Position numbers and translations under genes: made by a program
From: Candidatus Cacconaster equi
GTDB taxonomy: Bacteria; Bacteroidota; Bacteroidia; Bacteroidales; UBA932
Length of the DNA stretch: 64,000 nucleotides
Reading direction: 5' to 3'
NCBI GenBank assembly: GCA_018065895.1
Contig: JAGHSK010000017.1
Span: forward strand, 1-64,000
The notes under the pieces: model-generated
Database searches by the model: none
Told to the model about the DNA's origin: nothing
The model's input: only the letters and a program-made list of their open reading frames with translations
In this document: positions 48,801-59,111 of the stretch, in pieces
Layout: each line of letters begins with the position of its first letter
How positions within the stretch are numbered: position 1 is the first letter of the stretch

Positions 48801-50564
48801 TTTATCGTGCAGAAACCGTTGATGGTCATTCCTAACCTTCCTCTGTTTGTGCGCGAGGGCGACAATATCACCCTCAAAGCCAAAATTGTCAATCTTACCG
48901 ACAAACAGGTAAAGGGAGAGGCCCGCATCACAATTACCGATGAGCTTGGAAATCATTTGACAGACAAAGACATCACACCTCGTAAAGTCACTTTGCTTTC
49001 GAATGAGCAAGGCGAAGTGTCCTGGAACATCAAGATACCTCAAGCCAGGAAGATTGACGTTAAAATCACCTGCTCGGCCGGAAATATCTCCGATGGTGAA
49101 ATCAACAGCATTATCGTTGAGCCAGACGAAGTGACAATCACAGAATCATCATCATTCATCTTCGGCAAAGGAAAGGATTTCAACACGTGCGAAAAAGAGC
49201 TTAAGGAGAGATTAGGAAGGTATCATCCCGTATTTACACGAGCGGAGTACTCGACTTTAAGTGCAGTCAAGGAATCTCTTCACGAGGCGGCCAGACCAGA
49301 AGATGACAATGCCATAGAATGGATGAACCAGTTATACATCTGCCTGACAAGAGCGAAAGTGTTCAACGAAGCGGCCGACACCCTGTTCAGAAGCCAGGCT
49401 TTTGCCAGGATGTCTGAATTGCAAAAGAGTGACGGTGGTTTCTGCTGGTTTGCCGGAATGCCTTCAAGCGAAAACACGACCATGTACATTCTTGAAAAGC
49501 TCGGGCAGTTGAGGGAACTCGGTGCAATCTCTCCCGATGGAAAGGAACGCAAAATCGTAGCAGATGCGGTTAAATATATTGATTCGCGTATCCAAAAGTG
49601 CAATGCTGTCAAATCCCCATCCTACTTCGCGATGATACGGATGATGGCAGTGCGCAGCCTATGGTTGGACATTCCATTTTCCGATGAAGCAGAAAAAGGC
49701 TTCCGTGCATTTCTGGAAGGCACCTCTGATGGATGGCAGGATATTTCAATCCTTCAGAAAGCCCAGCTTTGCCGCACATTGTCAAGATGTGAGGCAACAG
49801 CATATGGTGACCGTTCCTTCAAGAAGAGGATTTCCGCCATCGCAGCATCTCTTGAGGACTATGCCGTCGTAAATCCTTCTGCCGGATGCTACTTTCCTAA
49901 TGCTGTGAAGCCTTTCCGCGGGCTGATGAACAATGAAATATACGCCCACTCTCAATTGATGGAACTGTTCTCCCACCTTGGCAACAGGAAATTGGCTGAC
50001 GCTCTGGCGCAGTGGCTCCTTCTTCAAAAGCACAATCAAGCCTGGGAAAACTCTGTAGCGACGGCAGATGCCGTGCATGCCCTGATAAGCGGCAATGCAA
50101 AAGATATGCGATTCGGAGCAGTATATTGCAGTTATACCACAAAACTCGGAAACGTCACCGCCTCATCCAATGAGATAGACGTTCAGCGCAGCTTCATCCG
50201 AGTCTCCGACGGGAAGATGCTGGAGGAAGGAGACCATCTGAATGCCGGTGACCAGATCATAGCACGCTATACTCTGAAAAACAGTGAGAACAGGTCGTTC
50301 GTACAGATGACTGCAATGCGTCCTGCTGCCTTCTACCCTAAAGATGAACTTTCTTTCTACAATTGGAACGGATTCTACCGCGATGTGCGGGAATCTGAAA
50401 CCAGATACTACTGGGAACTGCTTCCCGAAGAAACCACTACCATAGAGGAGCGGTTCTTTGTATCTCAGGAAGGCACATTCACAAGTGGCATCGCACAAGT
50501 CGAATGCCTGTACGCAAAAGAGTACCGGGGTCATACGGAATCATTAACCGTAATATGCGATTGA
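45897..50564 (+). CDS. Alpha-2-macroglobulin-family (MG-domain) exported protein, apparently without thioester motif
   Basis: Signal peptide, MG domains (SFLLTDRTLYKPSDSIFFKVICY), bait-type region, alpha-alpha toroid-like C-terminus. Confidence 0.85.
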   Translation: MNPSIKTISFIVALLASATILNAQNETQLWKKVEKAEKEGKPQTATIYLKQLEKIASDRGDELEKIYITEELYACISSFNWKEANVLYPEYSSAKKKLFDNLDANIEKYSGHKREIILLYERAKRHRSEILQKGENARGEDWILLRKEYLGLLAKASGTRYASLLKQETDWLDAKELSSSTPGQTAPGGNAILQVTTRNIGKIDVSLYRLDEGILFSGGQSSEIVRSLKKNARLVSSSTFSKLKNEFAISERSEIPILLPEAANYLIHLASEGCDEFVPANASNIAGAIRKRNGELEIFAADLTTGKPFDTIQASFFTEGRFNGEDGFSFINGTSSRQYSLDGFTPAAMEESLEKDENLRVKLELPEDHGSPAMNLPYWWRTGAEERNADPQHSQSFLLTDRTLYKPSDSIFFKVICYSGNGIQGKVSENRPVEVSLRHSSDAKPVSTMNLMTNDFGSASGAFVLPESAKNGTYFLEVKGESSTSVRVESYKRPSFTISFEQPSDIFCFGDIISQKGSVSNYAGFPVAGAKIKYSITRRSYPRAGRYFHLAQDSIASGETISDNEGHFSINFAAKRPADAPEDDFLSASYVISVTASDPQGETHGGSVSIPISDIPIDLNISIDGKEMHENTLIVDKDSVSGYTINATALNGKPVELSGTYCLYYGERLYRKDTFSGNKQVFMPFADMPSGIYKIKVQALFRGKELSTEQEILLISTADRVLPIKTDFFYCPVRTEGSIDFLLGTSEDDLYLNMEILDGHNVLHHEVIHLKNELRHIRLPFLKQYGTAVNVSLLGFRNGRKIEKEYIFTNPQATSASLNLIYLRDRTAPGNKEKLIISSVPESEIALSIFDITTDRFRRNSFAFVPLLPFSGKSTPQTITTTGGLPYIRMTKAMASNVKVAGYNMEAADEVADFRSDFGETIGFFPHLRTGKDTTATVEYTTNGLLGTFRILAMSHTKELLVGNAEASFIVQKPLMVIPNLPLFVREGDNITLKAKIVNLTDKQVKGEARITITDELGNHLTDKDITPRKVTLLSNEQGEVSWNIKIPQARKIDVKITCSAGNISDGEINSIIVEPDEVTITESSSFIFGKGKDFNTCEKELKERLGRYHPVFTRAEYSTLSAVKESLHEAARPEDDNAIEWMNQLYICLTRAKVFNEAADTLFRSQAFARMSELQKSDGGFCWFAGMPSSENTTMYILEKLGQLRELGAISPDGKERKIVADAVKYIDSRIQKCNAVKSPSYFAMIRMMAVRSLWLDIPFSDEAEKGFRAFLEGTSDGWQDISILQKAQLCRTLSRCEATAYGDRSFKKRISAIAASLEDYAVVNPSAGCYFPNAVKPFRGLMNNEIYAHSQLMELFSHLGNRKLADALAQWLLLQKHNQAWENSVATADAVHALISGNAKDMRFGAVYCSYTTKLGNVTASSNEIDVQRSFIRVSDGKMLEEGDHLNAGDQIIARYTLKNSENRSFVQMTAMRPAAFYPKDELSFYNWNGFYRDVRESETRYYWELLPEETTTIEERFFVSQEGTFTSGIAQVECLYAKEYRGHTESLTVICD

Positions 50565-50580
50565 CCACTTTATACCTTGT

Positions 50581-50620
50581 AAAAAAAGATGGAAGCCAGA
50601 AACTGACTTCCATCTTTTTT
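50581..50620. terminator. Bidirectional terminator between the A2M-like gene and rplQ
   Basis: AAAAAAAGATGGAAG..CTTCCATCTTTTTT. Confidence 0.85.
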
Positions 50621-50635
50621 CGTATGTAAAAACGA

Positions 50636-51214
50636 TTAGTTACCGGTTTTACGAGGAGCCTGAACCTTCTTTGCAGGAGCAGCCTTTGAAGATACCTTAC
50701 CTGTTGCTTTTGGAGCAGCGGCTTTCTTTGCAGGAGCTTTCTTTGCAGGAGCCTCAGCCTTTGCCTCACCCTCAGCAGCTGGAGCTGCAGCCTTCTTTGT
50801 GCTACGGCGGGTAGCAGGTTTCTTGGCAGCAACCTCTTTAGGAGCTACAACACTTGCGTTGAAATCAACAAGTTCCATAATTGCCATTTCTGCAGCATCA
50901 CCCTCGCGGAATCCGTTCTTCACGATACGGGTATATCCACCCTTGCGGTCTGCGATTTTCGGAGCGACTACGCGGAAAAGCTCGCTGACAGCCTCTTTCT
51001 GCTTGAGATAGCTGAATACGACACGGCGTGAATGTGTTGTATCTTCTTTTGACTTGGTGATGAGCGGCTCAACATAAGTTCTCAGAGCCTTGGCCTTTGC
51101 AAGAGTTGTCTCAATCTTCTTGTGAAGGATGAGAGATGCTGCAAGGTTAGCCATAAGGGCTTTGCGGTGACCACTCTGACGTCCCAAGTGATTAATTGAT
51201 CTATTATGCCTCAT
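50636..51214 (-). CDS. rplQ: 50S ribosomal protein L17 with Ala/Lys/Pro-rich C-terminal extension
   Basis: [42 protein letters not shown]. Confidence 0.97.
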   Translation of the reverse strand: MRHNRSINHLGRQSGHRKALMANLAASLILHKKIETTLAKAKALRTYVEPLITKSKEDTTHSRRVVFSYLKQKEAVSELFRVVAPKIADRKGGYTRIVKNGFREGDAAEMAIMELVDFNASVVAPKEVAAKKPATRRSTKKAAAPAAEGEAKAEAPAKKAPAKKAAAPKATGKVSSKAAPAKKVQAPRKTGN

Positions 51215-52217
51215 GATCTTTCTGTGGTTTTTGTTCGATGTTATACTTAGTAATGTCCATGCCGAAACTCAATTTGAGTCTTTCAACGATGCTGTCAATC
51301 TCATTCAATGATTTCTTACCGAAATTGCGGAACTTCATCAGCTCGGATCTCTGGTGTGAAACAAGGTCTGCAAACGTTTCGATATCAGCGGCTTTCAAGC
51401 AGTTAAGCGCTCTTACGGAGAGCTCCATATCAGAAAGTTTGGTTAGAAGGAGATGACGCATTCTGAGCGATTCTTCATCAAGCTCTTTGCTTTCAACCTC
51501 AACTGGAGTTTCAAGAGTTATCTTCTCATCTGAGAACAACATGAAATGGTGGATCAGAATCTTGGCAGCTTCTTTCAAAGCCTCCTTTGGATGGATTGAA
51601 CCATCAGTGGTGATTTCAAGATTCAGTTGTTCATAGTCTGTCTTCTGCTCTACACGGCAAGGCTCAACGGAATACTTCACATTCTTGATAGGAGTATATA
51701 TTGAGTCGATTGCGATAGTATCAATTGAAGCGGATTCAACGATGTTCTCTGTTGAAGGAACGTAGCCCCTTCCCTTTCCAATCTTCAATTCCATATTCAG
51801 CTTCACTGTAGGCTCCATTGAGCAGATGTGAAGTTCAGGATTGAGGACTTTGAATGAAGAAAGACTCTTGGAAATGTCTTCAGCAGTAAATTCTTGCTTA
51901 CCACTAATTGTGATGTTTACCACTTCACCGTCAACACCGTCAATCATTCTCTTGAAACGGACCTGTTTCAGATTAAGGATGATGTCAACGACACTTTCAA
52001 TCACACCATGGATAGTGTCGAACTCGTGAGAGACGCCATCGATGCGGATTGAATTAATGGCAAACCCCTCCAATGAAGACAACAATATTCGACGCAACGC
52101 GTTACCGATGGTGATACCGTATCCCGGCTCAAGAGGGCGGAATTCGAAACGTCCGAAGGTTTCGGTTGAATCAAGCATTATTACCTTATCGGGTTTTTGA
52201 AATGCTAAAATTGCCAT
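51204..52217 (-). CDS. rpoA: DNA-directed RNA polymerase subunit alpha
   Basis: [29 protein letters not shown]; alpha-[16 protein letters not shown]. Confidence 0.98.
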   Translation of the reverse strand: MAILAFQKPDKVIMLDSTETFGRFEFRPLEPGYGITIGNALRRILLSSLEGFAINSIRIDGVSHEFDTIHGVIESVVDIILNLKQVRFKRMIDGVDGEVVNITISGKQEFTAEDISKSLSSFKVLNPELHICSMEPTVKLNMELKIGKGRGYVPSTENIVESASIDTIAIDSIYTPIKNVKYSVEPCRVEQKTDYEQLNLEITTDGSIHPKEALKEAAKILIHHFMLFSDEKITLETPVEVESKELDEESLRMRHLLLTKLSDMELSVRALNCLKAADIETFADLVSHQRSELMKFRNFGKKSLNEIDSIVERLKLSFGMDITKYNIEQKPQKDHEA

Positions 52218-52256
52218 TTTAATTTCAGTTTTATTAGTGTTAAAAGCAAGTTAATT

Positions 52257-52862
52257 CTACTTAGAGTACAACTCGACGATAAGCTGTTCATTGATTGTTT
52301 CAGGAACCTCTGAACGCTCAGGGAGAGAAGCGAACTTACCTGTGCACTTTGCTGCATCCCATTCAAACCAAGAGTACTTGTTTGCGCCATTGTTGAGGCT
52401 GTTCTGAACTACCTCAAGGCTCTTTGAGCGCTCACGTACACCGACCAGCTGGCCAACGCGGACAATTGTTGAAGGGACATTGCATACTTCACCGTCAAGG
52501 GTGATGTGGCAGTGTGACACAAGCTGTCTTGCAGCAGCTCTTGTAGGAGCGATTCCAAGACGGTAAACGATATTGTCAAGGCGTGATTCAAGGAGCATGA
52601 TAAGGTTTTCACCTGTACGTCCTTTCATTCTGCTTGCCTTTCCGTAAAGATTGCGGAACTGTCTCTCAAGTACTCCGTAAGTGTATTTCACTTTCTGCTT
52701 TTCAGCAAGCTGAGTACCATACTCAGAGACTTTCTTGCGCTTCTTTGCCAAGCCGTGCTGTCCTGGAGGATAGCTTCTCTTTTCAAAATATCTATCAGGA
52801 CCGTAGATTGGCTCACCGAATTTACGGGCTATTTTAGTTTTTGGACCAGTATATCTTGCCAT
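52257..52862 (-). CDS. rpsD: 30S ribosomal protein S4
   Basis: [24 protein letters not shown]4 RNA-binding domain. Confidence 0.98.
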   Translation of the reverse strand: MARYTGPKTKIARKFGEPIYGPDRYFEKRSYPPGQHGLAKKRKKVSEYGTQLAEKQKVKYTYGVLERQFRNLYGKASRMKGRTGENLIMLLESRLDNIVYRLGIAPTRAAARQLVSHCHITLDGEVCNVPSTIVRVGQLVGVRERSKSLEVVQNSLNNGANKYSWFEWDAAKCTGKFASLPERSEVPETINEQLIVELYSK

Positions 52863-52883
52863 AATCTAAATCATTTAAATACG

Positions 52884-53273
52884 TTATACTCTACGGCGAC
52901 CCTTTGGACGGCAACCATTGTGTGGTAATGGAGTTACATCGATAATTTCAGTAACCTCGATGCCTGCTCCGTGAATTGTACGGATAGCTGATTCACGACC
53001 TGCTCCCGGACCTTTCACGTATGCTTTGATCTTACGCAGACCAAGGTCATAAGCAACCTTCGCGCAGTCTGCCGCAGCAACCTGGGCAGCATACGGAGTG
53101 TTCTTCTTTGAACCTCTGAAGCCCATCTTACCTGCAGATGACCAGCTGATTACCTGACCATTGCTGTTTGTCAGAGTTACAATGACATTGTTGAAAGTCG
53201 ACGAAATATGGGCCTGACCATAAGCGTCAACCTTAACAACTCTCTTCTTACTTGTTGTAGTTTTCTTTGCCAT
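52884..53273 (-). CDS. rpsK: 30S ribosomal protein S11
   Basis: [37 protein letters not shown]. Confidence 0.98.
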   Translation of the reverse strand: MAKKTTTSKKRVVKVDAYGQAHISSTFNNVIVTLTNSNGQVISWSSAGKMGFRGSKKNTPYAAQVAAADCAKVAYDLGLRKIKAYVKGPGAGRESAIRTIHGAGIEVTEIIDVTPLPHNGCRPKGRRRV

Positions 53274-53285
53274 AATCTAAATCCC

Positions 53286-53663
53286 TTATTTAGTTGCTTT
53301 CTTCTTGTTAGCTACAGTCTTCTTGCGTCCCTTGCGGGTACGTGCATTGTTCTTGGTGCTCTGTCCGCGAACTGGAAGGCCGAGACGATGGCGGATTCCT
53401 CTATAGCAGCCCACATCCATCAATCTCTTGATGTTCATCTGAACTGCTGAACGAAGTTCACCTTCGATTTTGAATTCATTGGCAATCTTACCACGGATTG
53501 CAGAAATCTGATCATCGTTCCAATCCTTAACCTTGATGTTAGGATCAATGTTGAGGTCAGCAAGGATCTTGCTTGCAGAACTGCGACCGATACCGAAGAT
53601 ATAGGTCGAACCTATCTCTCCACGTTTGTTGTTTGGTAAATCAACTCCGGCTATACGTGCCAT
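53286..53663 (-). CDS. rpsM: 30S ribosomal protein S13
   Basis: [30 protein letters not shown]. Confidence 0.98.
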   Translation of the reverse strand: MARIAGVDLPNNKRGEIGSTYIFGIGRSSASKILADLNIDPNIKVKDWNDDQISAIRGKIANEFKIEGELRSAVQMNIKRLMDVGCYRGIRHRLGLPVRGQSTKNNARTRKGRKKTVANKKKATK

Positions 53664-53702
53664 AATATATTTTTTATTTTATTGTTTATACAAATTAAAA
53701 AA

Positions 53703-53819
53703 TTATCCCTGGCGCATCTTGAATTTCGGATTCTTCTTGCAAATTACATACAAGCGGCCTTTGCGTTTAACGATTTTGCAATCCTCACTACGCTTTTTTA
53801 TGGATGTTTTAACTTTCAT
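53703..53819 (-). CDS. rpmJ: 50S ribosomal protein L36 (38 aa, absent from the ORF track)
   Basis: Translated by eye: [38 protein letters not shown]. Confidence 0.95.
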   Translation of the reverse strand: MKVKTSIKKRSEDCKIVKRKGRLYVICKKNPKFKMRQG

Positions 53820-53833
53820 TTGTGTAAGTTTTA

Positions 53834-54052
53834 TTATTTGTATCTGAAAGAAGTTCTTCCTTTTGTCGAATCGTACGGACTCATCTCAACTCTTACCTTG
53901 TCTCCAGGGAGGATCTTGATGTAATGCATACGCATCTTGCCGGAAATGTGGGCGATAATCACGTGACCGTTGTCAAGCTCCACTCTGAACATGGCATTTG
54001 ACAAAGCTTCAATGATTGTTCCTTCCTTTTCTATAGCTGACTGTTTTGGCAT
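53834..54052 (-). CDS. infA: Translation initiation factor IF-1
   Basis: [50 protein letters not shown]. Confidence 0.98.
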   Translation of the reverse strand: MPKQSAIEKEGTIIEALSNAMFRVELDNGHVIIAHISGKMRMHYIKILPGDKVRVEMSPYDSTKGRTSFRYK

Positions 54053-54072
54053 ATGTTTTCCGTAATTTTTGA

Positions 54073-54840
54073 CTATTTGTTGTTTTCGATAAATTCAAAT
54101 GTTGACAAGACATAAGGCTCTCCCTTGCGGATGGCAACCGTCAACTCGAAATGAGCTGATTTCTTACCATCGGCTGTGATAATTCCCCAACCGTTGTCAT
54201 CCAGATAGATTTCTTTACGACCGGCTGTAATCATAGGCTCGATGCAGATAACCATTCCTTCCTTCAGTTTGACTCCGTGCCCGCGACGTCCGTAATTTGG
54301 TACCTCAGGACTTTCATGCATATTCTTGCCGATGCCGTGACCTACCATTTCCCGAACTACGCCGAAACCACGTGTCTCGCAATAATTCTGAACAGCTTCT
54401 CCAATATCGCCTATCCTTGCTCCGGCTACGGCTTGTTCAATTCCTTTGTAGAGAGAGGCCTTGGTGGCATCCAGCAATGCCTGATCCTCCTCCGACACCT
54501 TTCCTACAGGAAAAGTGTAGGCTGAATCGCCGTAGAATCCTCTGTACTTCGTGCCGCAATCCACTGAAAGGATATCACCCTCCTTCAATTTGTAGGAAGA
54601 TGGGAATCCGTGAACCACAACCTCATTCACTGAAGTGCACAAAGTCGCAGGATAGCCTTCATAACCCAAAAAGCCCGGTTCCGCACCGAGAGATCTGATG
54701 AACCTCTCTGCAATCACGTCCAATTCCTTGGTAGTGATACCGGGTTCCACATGCTTTCCAACCTCTGCCAGTGTCTTTGACACCATCAGGGCGTTTTCAC
54801 GCATAATGGAAATTTCTTCTTCGGTCTTGATTCTTATCAT
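54073..54840 (-). CDS. map: Type I methionine aminopeptidase
   Basis: Metal-ligand motifs [37 protein letters not shown]. Confidence 0.97.
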   Translation of the reverse strand: MIRIKTEEEISIMRENALMVSKTLAEVGKHVEPGITTKELDVIAERFIRSLGAEPGFLGYEGYPATLCTSVNEVVVHGFPSSYKLKEGDILSVDCGTKYRGFYGDSAYTFPVGKVSEEDQALLDATKASLYKGIEQAVAGARIGDIGEAVQNYCETRGFGVVREMVGHGIGKNMHESPEVPNYGRRGHGVKLKEGMVICIEPMITAGRKEIYLDDNGWGIITADGKKSAHFELTVAIRKGEPYVLSTFEFIENNK

Positions 54841-54861
54841 TTCAAAGAACTTGTCTGTTTT

Positions 54862-56187
54862 TTACATACCCGAACGGCCTTTGAGACGTCCCGTCTTCAT
54901 AAGTCCGTCGTAGTGACGCATAAGCAACTGGCTTTCGATTTGCTGAAGAGTGTCAAGGATAACGCCCACAAGGATGAGCAGTGATGTACCGCCATAGAAT
55001 GGAGCGAACTGGTTGTTGACACCGAGCAGCCTTGCAATGGCAGGCAGAATCGCAACGACGGCCAAAAGAATTGAACCAGGGAGCGTAATGCGTGACATTA
55101 CAGTATCGATATAATCAGCGGTCTTCTTGCCAGGCTTGCAGCCAGGAATGAATCCGCCGTTCTTCTTCATCTCTTCAGCCATATTGGTAGGGTTCACTGT
55201 AATAGCGGTGTAGAAATAAGTGAAGACGATAACCATTATCGCATAGACGAAGTTATACCAGAAACCTGTGGTGTTGCTGAATACTGCAGCCAAACCCTTT
55301 GTTGCGCTGAAATTGGTAAACATGATAGGAATGATCATCAGTGCCTGCGCGAAGATGATAGGCATAACGCCCGCTGCATTTATCTTCAACGGAATGTACT
55401 GACGGACACCACCATACTGTTTGTTTCCAACGATACGTTTGGCATACTGTACAGGAATCTTTCTTACAGCCTGAACAAGAGCGATTGTTCCAACGAAAAC
55501 GAGGAAGAGAATCAGCAACTCGACGATAAGCATAAGCAGACCGCCTGTTGTCTGGTTAAGTTTCTCAACGATTTCGAGGTGCAAAGCCTGTGGGAGACGT
55601 GCAATAATACCCACCATGATGATCAGGGAAATACCATTACCAATGCCGCGGTCTGTAATTCTTTCACCCAACCACATTACGAACATAGTACCGCCAATCA
55701 GAATCAGCGTTGCGAAGATGCCATACCATACGCTGCCCATAGTCGTTACGAATGCCTCTGCAGGCAAAGTGGTTCTAAGGCTTGCTACGTATGCAGGTCC
55801 CTGCAATGCAAGAATAAGGATTGTGAGGTAGCGTGTGTACTGATTCATCTTCCTGCGGCCGCTCTCACCCTCGCGCTGAAGGCGCTGGAATGAAGGAACG
55901 AATACGCCGAGAAGCTGAATCACAATTGATGCGGAGATGTACGGCATAACACCCAATGCAAAGATTGATGCGTTACCGAACGCTCCACCTGAGAACATAT
56001 TCAACAGACCTACCAGGCCTTCTGAAGACTTCGCCTGGAGGCTGGCAAGCTGGGATGCGTCAATACCAGGGATTACGATGTAGCTGCCCAGACGGTACAC
56101 TACAATCAAAGCGAAGGTATAAAGCAATCTCTTGCGGAGCTCCTCGATCTTGAATATGTTGACTATTGTCTGAAAAAATCTTTTCAT
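54862..56187 (-). CDS. secY: Protein translocase subunit SecY
   Basis: Ten-TM SecY motifs, GIGNGISLIIMVGI, LLMRHYDGLMK. Confidence 0.98.
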   Translation of the reverse strand: MKRFFQTIVNIFKIEELRKRLLYTFALIVVYRLGSYIVIPGIDASQLASLQAKSSEGLVGLLNMFSGGAFGNASIFALGVMPYISASIVIQLLGVFVPSFQRLQREGESGRRKMNQYTRYLTILILALQGPAYVASLRTTLPAEAFVTTMGSVWYGIFATLILIGGTMFVMWLGERITDRGIGNGISLIIMVGIIARLPQALHLEIVEKLNQTTGGLLMLIVELLILFLVFVGTIALVQAVRKIPVQYAKRIVGNKQYGGVRQYIPLKINAAGVMPIIFAQALMIIPIMFTNFSATKGLAAVFSNTTGFWYNFVYAIMVIVFTYFYTAITVNPTNMAEEMKKNGGFIPGCKPGKKTADYIDTVMSRITLPGSILLAVVAILPAIARLLGVNNQFAPFYGGTSLLILVGVILDTLQQIESQLLMRHYDGLMKTGRLKGRSGM

Positions 56188-56199
56188 GAGAGATTAAGG

Positions 56200-56646
56200 T
56201 TAAAGTTTGTTAACAGTACCGCCCTTCTCCTCGATCTTCTTGATAGCTGATGCAGAAAATGCATCTGCAGTTACATCAACCTTGGCTGTGAGTTCGCCGT
56301 TTCCAAGAATCTTGATCAGATCGTTCTTGCTGGCGTAACCTGCACTCTTCAATACGTCAGTGTCGATGGCAGTGATATTGTACTGCTCGCTGACAGTCTG
56401 GAGAACTGAAAGATTGATTGCTTTGTATTCTACTCTGTTATAGTTCTGGAATCCGAACTTAGGAAGACGTCTCTGAATAGGCATCTGACCTCCTTCAAAA
56501 CCAATCTTCTTTGAATATCCGGCACGTGCCTTTGCACCGTTGCTACCACGGCAGGCAGTCTTGCCATGACCTGAACCAGGACCACGGCCTACACGTTTCT
56601 CACTTCCAACTGAACCTTCGGCAGGTTTAAGATTATTTAGTTTCAT
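56200..56646 (-). CDS. rplO: 50S ribosomal protein L15
   Basis: GRGPGSGHGKTACRGSNGAKARAGYSKKIGFEGGQMPIQRRLPKFGF. Confidence 0.98.
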   Translation of the reverse strand: MKLNNLKPAEGSVGSEKRVGRGPGSGHGKTACRGSNGAKARAGYSKKIGFEGGQMPIQRRLPKFGFQNYNRVEYKAINLSVLQTVSEQYNITAIDTDVLKSAGYASKNDLIKILGNGELTAKVDVTADAFSASAIKKIEEKGGTVNKL

Positions 56647-56659
56647 CGCCTATTCCTCC

Positions 56660-56842
56660 TTATTTAACCTCTTCAACTTTAACAAGGTGAAGAACTTTTT
56701 CAATCATACCTTTGGTTACAGGGGTCACTTCAACCTCAACGGTCTGGTGCATTCTGTGAAGACCAAGTGAAATCAGATTTGCTACCTGACGGGGTGTTGA
56801 ACCGCTTCTGCTTTTGATCTGAGTCAATTTTACTTTTGCCAT
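56660..56842 (-). CDS. rpmD: 50S ribosomal protein L30
   Basis: KVKLTQIKSRSGSTPRQVANLISLGLHRMHQTVEV. Confidence 0.96.
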   Translation of the reverse strand: MAKVKLTQIKSRSGSTPRQVANLISLGLHRMHQTVEVEVTPVTKGMIEKVLHLVKVEEVK

Positions 56843-56854
56843 AACTTATACCTC

Positions 56855-57373
56855 CTAACCGTTAAATACCCTACTCATAGGAATGCCACGGAGTCCTGCA
56901 ACTGTGTATGCGTCACGCATTTCAGTAAGGGCTGCAACTGTAGCCTTCACAAGGTTGTGAGGGTTTGATGAACCTTTTGATTTTGCAAGCACGTCGCTGA
57001 TGCCGACTGACTCGAATACTGCACGCATTGCACCACCGGCCTTCACTCCTGTACCAGGGGCAGCTGGTTTCATGAATACGCGTGCACCTCCGAACTTGGA
57101 CTCCTGCTCATGAGGAATGGTCCTCTTGTTCAAAGGAACTCTCACGAGGTTCTTCTTTGCATCCTCGATGCCTTTTGATATTGCTGTAGTTACTTCGTTT
57201 GCTTTTCCAAGGCCATAACCTACTACACCATTCTCGTCACCGACGACAACGATAGCTGCAAAACTGAAGTGGCGTCCACCTTTGGTAACCTTGGTTACTC
57301 TCTGGACTGCTACCAATCTGTCCTTAAGCTCAAGATCAGTAGTTTTTACTTTCTTTACACTGATATCTGCCAT
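56855..57373 (-). CDS. rpsE: 30S ribosomal protein S5
   Basis: [33 protein letters not shown]. Confidence 0.98.
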   Translation of the reverse strand: MADISVKKVKTTDLELKDRLVAVQRVTKVTKGGRHFSFAAIVVVGDENGVVGYGLGKANEVTTAISKGIEDAKKNLVRVPLNKRTIPHEQESKFGGARVFMKPAAPGTGVKAGGAMRAVFESVGISDVLAKSKGSSNPHNLVKATVAALTEMRDAYTVAGLRGIPMSRVFNG

Positions 57374-57378
57374 AGCCT

Positions 57379-57741
57379 TTAGAATTTAAGACCACCCTCG
57401 CGAGCGGCGTCTGCCAAACTTTTAACTCTTCCGTGATAGAGGTAACCTCCGCGGTCGAAAGCGACTGTAGAGATGCCTTTTTCATTTGCACGTTCTGCAA
57501 TTGCCTTTCCGACGATCGCAGCGGCCTCGATACCGGTTTTACCTTTGCAAGCCTCAACAAGAGCTTTGTCATTTGAAGAAGCGGAGCAAAGAGTTACACC
57601 TTTAATATCGTCAACGACCTGTACATAGATCTGCTTGTTGCTTCTGAACACTACCATTCTTGGTCTTTCTGCAGTACCATTCACAACCTTGCGAATACGG
57701 TAGTGGATTCTCTGTCTTCTTTCTGTTTTAGTCAATGCCAT
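57379..57741 (-). CDS. rplR: 50S ribosomal protein L18
   Basis: [38 protein letters not shown]. Confidence 0.97.
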   Translation of the reverse strand: MALTKTERRQRIHYRIRKVVNGTAERPRMVVFRSNKQIYVQVVDDIKGVTLCSASSNDKALVEACKGKTGIEAAAIVGKAIAERANEKGISTVAFDRGGYLYHGRVKSLADAAREGGLKF

Positions 57742-57755
57742 AACTTAATCTCCTA

Positions 57756-58316
57756 TTATTTAGCAGCAGCTGACTTACCAGCCTTACGACGAAGTTGTTC
57801 ACCAACAAACTTGATACCTTTGCCTTTGTAAGGTTCCGGTTTGCGTAATGAACGAATCTTGGCAGCAACCATACCGAGGAGCTGCTTGTCGGCGCTCTTG
57901 ATTACCAATACGGGATTCTGTCCCTTCTTAACAGGTTCAGCTTCAGCCTTGACTTCTTTCGGAAGCATCAACTGAATATCGTGTGAGAAACCGAGGTTGA
58001 AGATAACGATCTGGTCCTTGACTTCAACACGGAAACCTACACCCACCAATTCTTGTTTAATACTATAGCCCTCTGAAACACCAGTTACCATATTCTGGAT
58101 CAATGCGCGATACAGACCATGCATTGAACGGTGGCGTGGCTGGTCGGTCGGACGGGTTACTTTGAGAACATTTCCTTCAACGGTGACCTTGATATCAGGA
58201 TCAACTTTCTGTGACAATTCACCGTTCGGGCCTTTAACCTTTACCACATTGTCGTCACTAACTGTAACAGTAACGCCAGAGGGAAGGTTTACAGGCAATT
58301 TTCCAATTCTTGACAT
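57756..58316 (-). CDS. rplF: 50S ribosomal protein L6
   Basis: MSRIGKLPVNLPSGVTV, RKPEPYKGKGIKF. Confidence 0.98.
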   Translation of the reverse strand: MSRIGKLPVNLPSGVTVTVSDDNVVKVKGPNGELSQKVDPDIKVTVEGNVLKVTRPTDQPRHRSMHGLYRALIQNMVTGVSEGYSIKQELVGVGFRVEVKDQIVIFNLGFSHDIQLMLPKEVKAEAEPVKKGQNPVLVIKSADKQLLGMVAAKIRSLRKPEPYKGKGIKFVGEQLRRKAGKSAAAK

Positions 58317-58342
58317 TATTTAAAATTTTTAATTATTAACAA

Positions 58343-58738
58343 TTAGTAAACGTAGCAGATCACTTCGCCGCCGACATTCATAGTCTTGGCTTCCTTGTCA
58401 GTGATAATGCCTTTTGATGTGGAAAGAATAGCAATTCCAAGTCCGTTGAGTACGCGTGGAAGATTCTCCACGTCAGTGTACTGCCTCAAACCCGGAGTGC
58501 TGACACGAATAATTTTCTTGATGGCAGCCTTCTTTGTATCAGGATGATACTTGAGAGCCATCTTGATGGTGTTGCAAGGGGTACCTTCAACAACCTTGTA
58601 AGCCAAAATATAACCCTTCTCGTGGAGAATGCGGGTAATTTCAACTTTCATCTTCGAAGCAGGAACCTCGACAGTCTTGTGACCTGCAAGGTATGCATTA
58701 CGAACTCTGGTCAGGTAATCTGCAATTGGATCAGTCAT
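58343..58738 (-). CDS. rpsH: 30S ribosomal protein S8
   Basis: MTDPIADYLTRVRNA, GLGIAILSTSKGIITDKEAKTMNVGGEVICYVY. Confidence 0.98.
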   Translation of the reverse strand: MTDPIADYLTRVRNAYLAGHKTVEVPASKMKVEITRILHEKGYILAYKVVEGTPCNTIKMALKYHPDTKKAAIKKIIRVSTPGLRQYTDVENLPRVLNGLGIAILSTSKGIITDKEAKTMNVGGEVICYVY

Positions 58739-58836
58739 TTTTTTAGTTTTTTTTGAATCCCGGCATCACTCGGAAAAGCCCTGTCGCGACGCCCGATATC
58801 CAATGTTGGTTAATTATATTATTATAGGTATATACT

Positions 58837-59106
58837 CTACCAGCTTGCTTTCTTCACGCCCGGGATAAGGCCGTTTGAAGCCATCTCACGGAATTGAATA
58901 CGGCTGATGCCGAAATGACGCATATATCCCTTTGGACGACCGGTGAGTGAGCAGCGGTTGTGAAGACGGCAAGGTGCGGAATTCTTTGGAAGCTTGTCCA
59001 GAGCAGCCCAATCACCAGCCTCTTTGAGAGCTTTGCGTTTTTCTGCATATTTGGCACAAAGTTTAGCGCGTTTAACTTCGCGTGCCTTCATTGATTCTTT
59101 TGCCAT
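58837..59106 (-). CDS. rpsN: 30S ribosomal protein S14
   Basis: [44 protein letters not shown]. Confidence 0.98.
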   Translation of the reverse strand: MAKESMKAREVKRAKLCAKYAEKRKALKEAGDWAALDKLPKNSAPCRLHNRCSLTGRPKGYMRHFGISRIQFREMASNGLIPGVKKASW

Positions 59107-59111
59107 ATCTC

